Positions 35,411 to 44,700 of a stretch of 64,000 nucleotides of DNA are shown piece after piece. The notes beneath the pieces are model-generated. The model worked only from the letters and a program-made list of their open reading frames with translations, made no database searches and was not told the DNA's origin. This DNA comes from Selenomonadaceae bacterium (GTDB taxonomy: Bacteria; Bacillota; Negativicutes; Selenomonadales; Selenomonadaceae), in contig JAGABT010000016.1 of assembly GCA_017614505.1 (NCBI GenBank), positions 372,001 to 436,000 on the forward strand. The letters run 5' to 3'. Every line of letters starts with the position of its first letter. Position 1 is the stretch's first letter. A program made the position numbers and the translations under genes.

Positions 35411-37240
35411 ATGTGCGGAATTGTCGGGTACATTGGCGGCAGGCGCGCCGTCGATTTTTTGTTAGACGGGCTGACGAAACTTGAATATCGCGGCTACGAT
35501 TCGGCGGGCGTGGCGGTTAGTGACGGCGGGAATATTTTCATTGAGAAGGCCGTCGGGCGGCTCGATTCTCTCAAGGAAAAGCTGAAAAATAATCTGCCTG
35601 CTGGCACGATTGGCATCGGGCATACGCGCTGGGCGACGCACGGGCGTCCTTCCGACATAAACGCTCACCCGCACACCGACTGCCAGGGGAATTTTGTCGT
35701 CGTCCACAACGGCATTATCGAAAATTACCTGCCGCTCAAGGAAGATTTAATTTCGCGCGGTCACAAATTCATTTCAGAGACCGATACCGAAGTTGTGGCG
35801 CACCTGCTCGAAGAAGTTTACAGCGGCGATTTCATTGAAGCCGTCCGAGAAGTGCTGAACAAAATCGAAGGCTCCTACTCGCTGGTTTTCATGTCGAAGG
35901 AAAATCCCGACGTTTTAATCTGCGCGAAACAGGAAAATCCGCTCGTAGTCGGGCTCGGCAAGGGCGAAAATTTCATTGCGTCTGACATTCCGGCGATAAT
36001 TTCCCGCACGCGCGAAACGTACATTCTCAACGACGGCGAAATTGCCATTGTCAGGAAAGATTCAGTGCAGGTTATCAACCGGCGCGGCGAGAGCGTCGAC
36101 AAGAAAATTTTCCACGTGACCTGGAACGCTGAGGCGGCGGAAAAGGGCGGCTACGAACATTTCATGCTGAAGGAAATTAATGAACAGCCGAAAGCCGTCC
36201 GCGATACGATGAGCAAGCGCATTGCCAGAGACGGCGCCAAAATTCTGCTTGACGAACTCAACTGGGATAAAAATTTCCTCGACGGCATAAACAAAATTTA
36301 TATTGTTGCCTGCGGCACGGCGTACCACGCGGGCTTAGTTGGCAAATTTTACATTGAAAAACTCGTGCGCAAGCTCGTCGAAGTCGATTTGGCGAGCGAG
36401 TACCGTTACCGCGACCCGATTGTTGACGATAAAACTTTGGTGATTGTTATCAGCCAGTCCGGCGAAACGTCTGACACTCTGGCGGCGCTCAAAGAATCAC
36501 GGCGGCTCGGCGCTAAAACTTTGGCGATAACAAACGTCGTAGGCTCGTCAATCGCGCGGGAGGCGGAATACGTCGTGCACACGTGGGCGGGACCGGAAAT
36601 CGCCGTGGCGTCAACGAAGGCTTACACGACGCAGCTGATTTTGATGTTCATGCTGGCGCTGTACATGGCGCAAATCGCCGGTACGGTCTCGGCGGAAGAA
36701 CTGCGGCGGCTGATTGGCTTGCTGAAAAAAATCCCCGCGCAAATTTCGGAAACGCTCTCGGACGTTGAGCCGATAAAAACTTTCGCGCGGCAGTACGGCT
36801 TCAACGAAGATGTATTCTACATTGGGCGGAGTCTGGATTATTGCGTGGCGCTGGAAGGCGCGCTCAAGCTCAAGGAAATTTCGTACATACACGCGGAGGC
36901 GTATGCGTCGGGCGAACTCAAGCACGGGACGCTCGCGCTGATTGTCGAAGGCGTGCCGGTTATCGCGCTGGCGACGCAGAAATCCGTTTACGAAAAAACG
37001 CTGTCGAATATCAAGGAAGTCAAGGCGCGCGACGCGGTTGTCATTGGAATTGCGGCGGCGGGCGATTCGGAGCTGGAAAAATATTTAGACCACGTGATTT
37101 TCGTGCCGGAAACCGACGAGCTTTTGATACCGCTGCTGACGGTGGTGCCGCTCCAGCTGCTGGCGTACTACGCGGCAATAACGCGCGGCTGCGATGTGGA
37201 TAAGCCGCGCAATCTGGCAAAGTCCGTCACTGTCGAATAA
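35411..37240 (+). CDS. glmS: glutamine-fructose-6-phosphate aminotransferase (isomerizing)
   Basis: 609 residues. The mature nucleophile Cys2 is in MCGIVGYIGG, followed by the glutaminase domain (GHTRWATHGRPSDINAHPH), then two SIS domains (VACGTAYHAG, ISQSGETSDTL, ASTKAYTTQ), ending in the conserved DKPRNLAKSVTVE. It makes glucosamine-6-phosphate, the substrate of GlmM at 5455. CTGGAGGAAATAGC precedes the ATG. Confidence 0.98.
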   Translation: MCGIVGYIGGRRAVDFLLDGLTKLEYRGYDSAGVAVSDGGNIFIEKAVGRLDSLKEKLKNNLPAGTIGIGHTRWATHGRPSDINAHPHTDCQGNFVVVHNGIIENYLPLKEDLISRGHKFISETDTEVVAHLLEEVYSGDFIEAVREVLNKIEGSYSLVFMSKENPDVLICAKQENPLVVGLGKGENFIASDIPAIISRTRETYILNDGEIAIVRKDSVQVINRRGESVDKKIFHVTWNAEAAEKGGYEHFMLKEINEQPKAVRDTMSKRIARDGAKILLDELNWDKNFLDGINKIYIVACGTAYHAGLVGKFYIEKLVRKLVEVDLASEYRYRDPIVDDKTLVIVISQSGETSDTLAALKESRRLGAKTLAITNVVGSSIAREAEYVVHTWAGPEIAVASTKAYTTQLILMFMLALYMAQIAGTVSAEELRRLIGLLKKIPAQISETLSDVEPIKTFARQYGFNEDVFYIGRSLDYCVALEGALKLKEISYIHAEAYASGELKHGTLALIVEGVPVIALATQKSVYEKTLSNIKEVKARDAVVIGIAAAGDSELEKYLDHVIFVPETDELLIPLLTVVPLQLLAYYAAITRGCDVDKPRNLAKSVTVE

Positions 37241-37242
37241 AA

Positions 37243-38010
37243 ATGAATCTGCATTTTGACGAATCAGTCGCGCTGGATTATAAAAGCCCTTCGCAGAAAA
37301 TCCGCGTCATGAGCGAGAGATGGTTCCTGTCGAATATTTTCTGCCCGTGCTGCGGCAACGACCACGTTGACAAGCTGAAAAATAATTCGCCCGTGGCTGA
37401 TATGCGCTGTGGAAATTGCGGCGAAATTTTTGAGGCTAAGAGCAAGAAAAATCACCTCGGCGCGAAAATTCCTGACGGAGCATATCACACAATGATTGAG
37501 CGAATCACCGGCAATCTCAACCCTCAGCTTTTTGTTATGCAGTATTCGCCGGCGCTGACAGTGCGGGATTTGATTTTCATTCCGAAATTTTTCTTCACGC
37601 CGGATATTATAGAGAAACGCAAGCCGTTATCTGCAACCGCGCGACGGGCTGGCTGGGTCGGCTGTAATATTTTGTACCAGAAAATTCCTGAGCAGGGCAG
37701 GATTGACATAATCCGCGACGGCAGGGAATTTGAAATTGCCGACGTTCTCCAACGATACAGGAAAATCGAAGCTTTGAAAACTGATAATCTGAAACTGCGC
37801 GGCTGGCTGCTGGACGTTCTGAACTGCGTCAACGCCATAAAATCTGAAACTTTCACGCTGCAGGAAATTTACCAGTACGCCGATTTTCTGAAGGCTAAGC
37901 ACGCGCTGAATAATAACGTTGAGCCGAAAATTCGCCAGCAGTTGCAGTTTCTTCGTGACAAAGGGTTCATAGAATTTGTCGGGCGCGGCGTCTACCGAAA
38001 GCTGCAATGA
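37243..38010 (+). CDS. dpnI: DpnI-like methyl-directed restriction endonuclease
   Basis: 255 residues, co-linear with Streptococcus pneumoniae R.DpnI (254 aa) as I recall it: MNLHF start, two zinc cysteine pairs (C34/C37 and C56/C59), PVAD-x-RC-GNCGEIFEAKSKK giving catalytic D53, E64 and K66 of the PD-(D/E)xK site, KPLxxTARRAGWxGCNI, and a C-terminal winged helix (residues ~190-255, RQQLQFLRDKGFIEFVGRG). DpnI cuts G-methylA-TC, thereby restricting Dam-modified foreign DNA. It begins 2 bp after the glmS stop with no clear ribosome-binding site, so expression may depend on coupling. No methylase or DpnC/DpnD-like partner is adjacent. Confidence 0.93.
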   Translation: MNLHFDESVALDYKSPSQKIRVMSERWFLSNIFCPCCGNDHVDKLKNNSPVADMRCGNCGEIFEAKSKKNHLGAKIPDGAYHTMIERITGNLNPQLFVMQYSPALTVRDLIFIPKFFFTPDIIEKRKPLSATARRAGWVGCNILYQKIPEQGRIDIIRDGREFEIADVLQRYRKIEALKTDNLKLRGWLLDVLNCVNAIKSETFTLQEIYQYADFLKAKHALNNNVEPKIRQQLQFLRDKGFIEFVGRGVYRKLQ

Positions 38011-38040
38011 TGGCTGAAAATATTTTCGGGAGCTGTTTAA

Positions 38041-38766
38041 ATGAGCGAACGAGTGGAAATACTTGGCGTGAAAGTCGACGCGGTGACAATGGCGCAGGCG
38101 GTCGCGCTGGTTGAGGAATTAATCACCGCGCGAAAGCCGTCAATCGTGGCGACGGCAAACGCGGAAATGTTAATGCGGGCGACGCATGACGAGGAACTTC
38201 ACCAAATCCTGAACGCGGCGGAACTGGTAGTGCCGGACGGCGCAGGAACAGTCTGGGCGGCGCACCACCTCGGCTACGAAATGCCGGAGCGCGTGGCTGG
38301 CTATGATTTGGTGCAGGAACTTTTAAAGCTCGCGCCGAAAAAATCACAGCGAATATTTTTTTTCGGCTCAGCGACTGGAATTGCGGACAGGGCAAAGGCG
38401 AAGGCTGAAACGCTGTACCCAGGAATAGAAATTGTCGGAACGCGCAATGGATTTTTCACGGCGGCGGACGAGCCTGAAATTATCGCGCAGATACAAAATT
38501 CCCGCGCAGATATTTTGCTGGCGGCACTGGGCGTTCCGAAGCAGGAAAAATGGCTGGCGGCGCATAAATCTGAGCTGAATGTACCTGTCTCAATCGGCGT
38601 CGGAGGAACGCTGGACGTAATGGCTGGCGCGGTACGCAGGGCGCCGAAATGGATGCAGCGGGCGAAACTCGAATGGCTTTTCCGCGCGATGTTGCAGCCT
38701 TCGCGGGCAGGAAGATTGATAGCTTTGCCGAAATTTGTATTGAAAGTTCACGCGTCGAAAAAATAA
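38041..38766 (+). CDS. WecG/TagA/CpsF-family glycosyltransferase
   Basis: 241 residues of a GT26 enzyme. Motifs: TANAEMLMRA, the catalytic Asp in VVPDGAGTVWAA (residue ~66), FFFGSATGIADRAKAKAE, GVPKQEKW and GVGGTLDVMAG...RAPKWMQRAKLEWLFR. Relatives transfer N-acetylmannosamine or similar sugars to undecaprenyl-linked intermediates of surface glycans. The exact sugar cannot be read from sequence. GGGAG precedes the ATG. It is followed by the phosphatidylethanolamine genes. Confidence 0.9.
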   Translation: MSERVEILGVKVDAVTMAQAVALVEELITARKPSIVATANAEMLMRATHDEELHQILNAAELVVPDGAGTVWAAHHLGYEMPERVAGYDLVQELLKLAPKKSQRIFFFGSATGIADRAKAKAETLYPGIEIVGTRNGFFTAADEPEIIAQIQNSRADILLAALGVPKQEKWLAAHKSELNVPVSIGVGGTLDVMAGAVRRAPKWMQRAKLEWLFRAMLQPSRAGRLIALPKFVLKVHASKK

Positions 38767-38781
38767 CTGGAGGTGGTGAGG

Positions 38782-39411
38782 TTGAGCATAATTCGGGAAG
38801 GATTTTATTTCGCGGGCGGAGCGCTCCTCGCCGCATTTTTGCTGGGCGCGCTGGTAAATCCCTACGCGGCGATACCGGCGGTGGTGCTGGCGTGCTACTG
38901 CCTGTACTTTTTCAGAAACCCTGCGCGTAAAATTCCAGCCGACCCTTCGCTGATTGTTTCGCCCGCCGACGGCACTGTTCAGGACATTGTTCCCGTCGAG
39001 GATGACTTCATTCACGCGCCGTGCAACAAGATTATAATTTTCCTGTCGGTCTTCGACGTGCACGTCAACCGCAGTCCTATCGCCGGCGAAATTAAAATTC
39101 AGAAATACGTCTGCGGGCGTTTCCGTCCGACGTATAAAGATTCCGTCGGCTTCGAGAATGAGCGCCACCTGATTGGTATCGAAAACGAAAAGCTCCGCGT
39201 TACCGTTACGCAAATCGCTGGGATTCTGGCGCGGCGGATTGTAAGCTGGGTGACGCTTGACGATACGCTGGAGAAAGGCGAACTCTACGGCTTGATTCGC
39301 TTCGGCTCCTGCACGGAAATTGTCATGCCCGCCAGCGTCGAAGTGCTCGTTAAGAAAGGGCAGAAGGTGCGCGGCGGCGAAACTATCGTTGGCAGAATTT
39401 CTAACAACTAA
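38782..39411 (+). CDS. psd: phosphatidylserine decarboxylase proenzyme
   Basis: 209 residues, the short family type. Two N-terminal hydrophobic segments are followed by SPADGTVQDI, FLSVFDVHVNRSP and the self-cleavage site FGSCTE (Ser ~176), where cleavage creates the pyruvoyl cofactor. It makes phosphatidylethanolamine. GGAGG at 38769-38773 points to TTG 38782; in-frame GTG codons at 38773 and 38776 overlap the site. pssA lies 16 bp downstream. Confidence 0.93.
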   Translation: MSIIREGFYFAGGALLAAFLLGALVNPYAAIPAVVLACYCLYFFRNPARKIPADPSLIVSPADGTVQDIVPVEDDFIHAPCNKIIIFLSVFDVHVNRSPIAGEIKIQKYVCGRFRPTYKDSVGFENERHLIGIENEKLRVTVTQIAGILARRIVSWVTLDDTLEKGELYGLIRFGSCTEIVMPASVEVLVKKGQKVRGGETIVGRISNN

Positions 39412-39427
39412 AAAAGAGGTGACGGCG

Positions 39428-40129
39428 ATGAAGGCGATGCTGCCAAACATTTGCACGGCGGCGAATTTGTTTTTCGGAATGTGTTCACTCCTCGCAACTT
39501 ACGGCGGGAATTATTTCTATGCGTCGGTATTCATACTGCTGGCGCTGATAGCGGACGGCTTAGACGGGCGAATCGCGCGGGCGCTGGGCGTATCGTCGGA
39601 GTTCGGCAAGGAAATGGACTCGCTGTGCGATTTGGGCTCATTCGGAATTGCGCCGGCGTTTCTGGCTTATTCGTTCTGCCTGTACAATTTCGGAAAGCTG
39701 GGCGCGGCGGCGGCGATAATTTTCGCGCTGTGCGGAATGTGGCGGCTGGCGCGCTTCAATGTCAGCACGAGCGTTGTACACGGCTACTTCATGGGCTTAG
39801 CGATACCGGCGGGCGGCTGCATAATCGCAACGACAACGATGTTATTCACGGCGCTGAACGTTCACCCAGAAAATTTCGGACTGGTCTACCCGATAACCGT
39901 GATAATCGTGGCGTATCTTATGGTCAGCCACGTGCATTATCCCGACTTCAAGGGCGGCGGCGAGAAATTATTTCCGGCGGCGAAAATCTTTGCAGCGGTA
40001 ATGTTTCTGGCGATAATTTTTTTCACGCGCGAAGTTCCAGTTCCTGGCGTGCTGACGGCGATTTTTTCAACCTACGCAGTTTTCGGAATAGTAAATTCAC
40101 TGCTGGCGCTTATGAGCCGCGAAGTTTGA
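39428..40129 (+). CDS. pssA: CDP-diacylglycerol-serine O-phosphatidyltransferase
   Basis: 233-residue membrane protein with the CDP-alcohol phosphotransferase motif spread over ADGLDGRIARALGVSSEFGKEMDSLCD. It forms phosphatidylserine, the substrate of Psd encoded just upstream. Start ATG 39428 follows AGAGGTGA. The frame is open upstream into psd but without a site. Confidence 0.94.
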   Translation: MKAMLPNICTAANLFFGMCSLLATYGGNYFYASVFILLALIADGLDGRIARALGVSSEFGKEMDSLCDLGSFGIAPAFLAYSFCLYNFGKLGAAAAIIFALCGMWRLARFNVSTSVVHGYFMGLAIPAGGCIIATTTMLFTALNVHPENFGLVYPITVIIVAYLMVSHVHYPDFKGGGEKLFPAAKIFAAVMFLAIIFFTREVPVPGVLTAIFSTYAVFGIVNSLLALMSREV

Positions 40130-40143
40130 CGGAGGTGCTTCAG

Positions 40144-40542
40144 GTGGCTGACAGAAAAATTTCCCTCGACAAAAAGGCAGATTCCAACGTTCAGATTAAG
40201 GAAGTTAGTCAGAAACTGGATTTTCTAATCAGCGAGATTCAGACGCTCCGGCACGAAGTCGATTCGCTGAAGTCGAACATGAGCGATTTGCAGGAAAAAA
40301 ACCGCGAGCAGCTGTACCGGCTCGATTCGCAGTTCTACAAGCTTTGCAGCGATTTGCAGAACCAGATTTATAAATTTCAGTCGGCGTTCTACGAGGGCAG
40401 CCGCGACGTCAAGGACGAGCTGAAAGAGTTGCAGGATAAAACGCGTTATTCGCGCTTTGTTGAAAAAATTCTGCCGTGGACTCCGGCGATACTGATAGGC
40501 GGCGCGGCGTGGATGCTGATTTTGCGTCTGATTTTTGAATAA
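40144..40542 (+). CDS. coiled-coil protein with C-terminal membrane anchor
   Basis: 132 residues from GTG 40144, with ACGGAGGTG upstream. Residues ~15-100 are a heptad-rich helix (KLDFLISEIQTLRHEVDSLKSN...), and the end is a single hydrophobic anchor (PWTPAILIGGAAWMLILRLIF). I do not recognise a family. It lies 14 bp after pssA and is probably cotranscribed. A membrane-tethered spacer or scaffold is possible but not shown. Confidence 0.75.
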   Translation: MADRKISLDKKADSNVQIKEVSQKLDFLISEIQTLRHEVDSLKSNMSDLQEKNREQLYRLDSQFYKLCSDLQNQIYKFQSAFYEGSRDVKDELKELQDKTRYSRFVEKILPWTPAILIGGAAWMLILRLIFE

Positions 40543-40544
40543 AG

Positions 40545-40722
40545 AAACCGGCAGTCATTCCGACTAATTAGGGAGGCCGCCATGGACGGCGGCCCCCGCC
40601 CGCCAGCTCACATGGATGTGAGCGAAGCGGGCATGTTTTCTTTGCTACTTTCTTTTGCGCCAAAAGAAAGTAGAACACAAAACAAACTCCAGCGCAAAAA
40701 AAAAACCGGCAGTCATTCCGAC
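40545..40722 (-). repeat. mosaic palindromic element, copy 5 (inverted), between 20-bp direct repeats
   Basis: The element (40571-40673, inverted) has the terminal hairpin GCCGCCATGGACGGCGGC, a middle AGCTCACATGGATGTGAGC hairpin, and the CTACTTTCTTTTG...CAAAAGAAAGTAG hairpin. It is flanked by a perfect 20-bp direct repeat, AAACCGGCAGTCATTCCGAC, at 40545-40564 and 40703-40722. The second copy is the left half of a terminator. Confidence 0.85.
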
Positions 40723-40734
40723 CGTCGGTTTTTT
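40702..40734 (+). terminator. intrinsic terminator of the psd-pssA unit
   Basis: AAAACCG...CGGTTTT stem with inner GTC-ATTCC-GAC, followed by T run. Its left arm is duplicated at 40545-40564 next to the stop codon of the coiled-coil gene. Confidence 0.75.
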
Positions 40735-40768
40735 AAATTGAACCTGTTGTTCTGCCCGTATTTAACAA

Positions 40769-41629
40769 TTAACTCCCAATGCGACCGAGCTGGTTGACAG
40801 CGGCGTCGAGCATTGCGTCCTGCGTCATTACCGCCTTTGAGCCGGCTTCATAAAGCCTGTGGTTGTGAATCAGCTCGACCATTTCTGTAACGATTTCTGT
40901 ATTGGATTTTTCTATTATCCCCTGCAGGACTTCGCCGGTTGCGGGCTGCGGCTGAGCGTTATCGACCGCGTAAAATAAATTATCGCCCTGTTTTCTTAGC
41001 GCCTGCGGGTTAAACTGGACAACCTGAATACGCCCAAGGATTTGCGGCTGGGCTTCATTGGCACCACGTACAGAAATTGTGCCGTCGCTCCCAACTGAAA
41101 TTCTTTCGGGCGTAACGTCTTGCGGTATTGTTACAGCGTTGCCGGCTGTATCCAGCAGGCTGTTGCCGCGAATATCCTGAAGGACGCCATTCTGATTTCT
41201 GAAAAAAGCTCCGTTGCGCGTGTAGCGAATGCCGTCCTGAGTTTGAACTGCGAAGAAACCTTGTCCGGCGATAGCCAAATCAAAGGCGTTGCCCGTCGAC
41301 TCATACGCGCCCTGCGAATGGTCAACGGCAATTTCGGAAATGTAGTCGCCCATACCGAGCTTCCCGACCATGGGGCGTTCGTTCGCGTTTGCTCCGAAAC
41401 CCTTGAATTTGGTGACATCGCCTATATCTGTGCCGAGAGCGCTCACGCCACCGCTGCTGTCTTCATGATCATTTATGCGCCGAATCAGCATTGGTTGAAA
41501 TTCGCGGTGGACTGCAACGTCTTTCTTGAAACCGGCAGTTGCGGCATTGGCAATATTGTTCGCGATAACGTCCGTGCGTTTCGATTCGGTTACCATACCA
41601 GTCGCCGCCGTATAGAGCCCTCGCCACAT
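40769..41629 (-). CDS. flgF: flagellar basal-body rod protein, FlgF/FlgG family
   Basis: 286 residues. The N-terminal MWRGLYTAATGMVTESKRTDVIANNIANAATAGFK is the conserved axial-protein helix, and the C-terminal EMVELIHNHRLYEAGSKAVMTQDAMLDAAVNQLG is the matching one. Between them is the hook-basal body domain (GQGFFAV, YTRNGAFFRN). It forms part of the flagellar rod. The ATG at 41629 matches the family start, although TTG 41635 is in frame with a better-spaced AGGGA. FlgF is preferred over FlgG on N-terminal detail and length, with moderate certainty. No other rod genes are adjacent. Confidence 0.85.
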   Translation of the reverse strand: MWRGLYTAATGMVTESKRTDVIANNIANAATAGFKKDVAVHREFQPMLIRRINDHEDSSGGVSALGTDIGDVTKFKGFGANANERPMVGKLGMGDYISEIAVDHSQGAYESTGNAFDLAIAGQGFFAVQTQDGIRYTRNGAFFRNQNGVLQDIRGNSLLDTAGNAVTIPQDVTPERISVGSDGTISVRGANEAQPQILGRIQVVQFNPQALRKQGDNLFYAVDNAQPQPATGEVLQGIIEKSNTEIVTEMVELIHNHRLYEAGSKAVMTQDAMLDAAVNQLGRIGS

Positions 41630-41733
41630 CCTCAATCACATCCCTTTCTTGAGAATTCTTTCAGCTGAAATGTAGTTCCTACTACCATTTTGTTTATCGT
41701 TATTTTCCCAAATCGAATTAAATTCGCAGCACT

Positions 41734-41777
41734 GCGCGAAGCTCACGGCAAATTTTACCGCAAGCCCCGCGCTTTTT
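41734..41777 (+). terminator. long imperfect hairpin after the giant gene
   Basis: GCGCG...CGCGC with inner ACGG/CCG pairing and a T run on the plus strand. It lies between the minus-strand giant gene and flgF, so in the transcribed direction the T run is on the wrong side. Weak call. Confidence 0.3.
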
Positions 41778-41794
41778 AATTTGACGCCGCCGGT

Positions 41795-44700
41795 TTATTT
41801 GGTTTTCCAGGAGTTGTCGGATTTGTCGTAGTTCCAGTTGGAACCGTCAGCGAGCTGGAAGGTCGTGCCGTCGTTGGTATCGAGTTTCAGCGTCTGCCCG
41901 TTGTTGAACTTGAGCGTAATGGAATCGCTGGTGACTTCGGTGGTGAGCATGTCGACGGTAATGCCGTACAGGTTGACCGAATCGTTAGAGCCAGCGCCCT
42001 GAATCACATCGTTGCCGTTGCCCATTTCGTACCAGAACAAATCTTTGCCGTCGCCGCCAATCAGCGTATCGTTGCTCGCGCTGGAGCCGCCCCACAGGCT
42101 GTTATTGCCCTTGCCAGCCGTGATAACGTTGTCGAAATCGTTACCGACGAGCGTGGCGTTGCCTTCAACCGCGCTGGCGTCGAGCTCGTAAATATTCCCG
42201 TGGAACTCGTCGCTCCTGCCGTTGTTGAGCCAGACTTCCGCGTTATCCACTTCGCTGCTGACTTCAAGTTTCGCGCGGGATTTTGTTGTCGTGCTGAAGT
42301 AATTCGCGCGCCCGTCGTAAGTCAAATCGCCGTCGCTAATCTGCGCGACAACATCGCCGTAGTCATTTGCAATGGCGAAATCTTTACCCGCCGCGCCTTC
42401 AATCATCAGCCTGCCGCCGTTGAACAGTTCAACATAAACATCATCGCCGTTCACGCCAACGCCTTCAACGCCCTGCGCGCCAGTGTTAATCTTGTCAGGA
42501 TTAATGGACTTGCCGTCAGTGAACTCAAAGCCGGTAATCGTTGCGCGGTCTTTGTCGAAGAAAAATTCCGTGGAGCCGTTCTTATCGTCGCCGGTGTAGC
42601 CGTGCAGAATATCGCGCCCGCCGCCGCCGTAAATCGTGCCGTCATTGGAGCCAGCGTAAAATTCTTCGTTCTCTTCCGAACCAATGAGCGTGGTTTTGCC
42701 GCCGCCCGCCGTAACCGTATTGAATCCGTAGAACACAACGTCATGCGCGCCAACTGCGCCTTTGCCTTCCGCAAGGTTGACACTGACGTCGCGTTCGTAA
42801 TCGTCGCTGAAGTCGAGCGCGGATTTTTTGCCAATGTAGAAATCAGCAACTTCGTCCGCAACCTTCGCGGTCGCGCCTCTGCCAACGACAACGGAAGTAT
42901 CTTTGTCAACCAGAATCTTCGCGGAAGAGCCATCGCCAACGTCCTTCAGGATAACTTTGGAATCGTCGTGCTTAATCACAACGTCGCCGTCAACGTAGCT
43001 CATATCGGAAACGTCAATATCCGCGCGAATGTAATCGTCGCCCGCGTCGAAGCCGGTCTTGAAGTTCTCAACGATTGTCGCGCTGCGAACGGTGGGAATT
43101 TCAATCGCCACGCCGTTAGCGTTAATCTTGCGGTTGGTGGAAAGTTTAACGAGGTTATCGCCGCCGTAGCCGTTAATCGTATCGCCAGCCGCCGCGTAAA
43201 TCGTATCGTCATTCGCGCTGCCAACGAGCGAAGACGCCGCCTGCATACCGCCAACAATAATCGCCGGCTTATTCATCGGCGAAAGGTCAATCGAGCCGCC
43301 CTCGGTATTGGTAAAGCCGACCATCTGTTCTTCGCCGTTAATATCGTAGAAGTCAACCAGCGTGGCATCGTCGTAGCCGTCGTTGACGTAAACTTTGGCG
43401 CCGCTGAGCGAAACTTCGCCGGTGCGGAAAGTAATCTTGCCGTTCTCAATCGCCGCGCCAATATCGCTGAAGTCAGTCTGCAGACCGCTGCCGGTAGACG
43501 CGTGGTAGTTGTCAAGCGTTGCAGTGCCGCCGAGCGCGTAGACTTTATCCGCGCCGCCAGCCGCCATGTCAATGTAAGTATTGGCGCCCTGGTTGACGAT
43601 TGTGTCATCGTTCGCGCCGGTCGTAATGCTGACATCCGCGCCGGTATCTTCCACAACAACCAGATCTCCGCCGTCGCCCAGTCCAATATCCTTGACGCCA
43701 TTCGCCGCTTTGCTGACAATCGCCGCGTTGTGTCCACGGTCATTGAACGTAACGGACTGGTTGCCGCTGGTGAGTTCAACCGCAGACGCGACAGTTTCCG
43801 TACTCAAATCCGTTTCGCCGGTCTTGACGGTTGCGGGTTCAGCGGTTACGTCGAAGCGCGTCAGAACATCTTCCGTGGCGGTATCGGTCGTTACGGGCAT
43901 GCTGTTCGGATTGTAAATGTAAACGCCCTCCGCCGTGGCAACAAAGGTATCGTCGGCTTTCGCGTCGAAGGCGGAGCCGTTGACCGTGTAAGTGCCGGCT
44001 TTGGAAACGCTCAGGCTTGCGCCAGCGCCAAGGTCGGTAATTTCGTTGCCGATTATCTGCACGCCGTCTTTATCGCCGCTCAGCGCGAAGGTTGTCTTGT
44101 TAATCGTGACGGATTTGTCATTGTCAAGCGCGACGATAAGTTCAGGATTATCAGCCGCGATTGTGACCTTATCCTCTACTCCGGCGAGGCTGACGAGTTC
44201 CTCACCGTTGCCGAAAATGCTTGCCGCGCCGCTGATACTGCCGGTGGTGCCGTTCATGTTGATATTCAGCGCCATACCTTCTGCAATGTACATCGCGCCG
44301 TTGAGACCGCTAATCGTGTCAGCCAAACTGTTGCGGTTGAATCCGAAGGAGACCGGCTCGCTGGAATCGAGCGTGACAGACATGCTGTCATATTCTGTGA
44401 AGTCGAGGACAAATACGCCGTCGCCGTCGGTTACGTAAGTAATCTTAGTGCCGTCAATCGTTGCGCCGTCTTCAATTCCGACAACGCTGGTAACTTTGCC
44501 GTCCTCAACGATAACGTTGAAATCGTCGTCGCCGTCCACGTAAATTTCCGCGCCGTTGACTGTCATATCGCCAACGCCGTGAACTGTAACGTCGCCCTTA
44601 ATATTCTCCATAACCCTTATGCCGTCAATGCTGACAACCTGGCTGTCAACAACCTGGAGCGTGGCGTAGTCATTCCAGAAATCTTCGGGGCGGTCGTCGC

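Noticed and set aside
37243..38766. Complete restriction-modification system
   Set aside because: Only the DpnI-like nuclease is present; the next gene is a GT26 glycosyltransferase, not a methylase.
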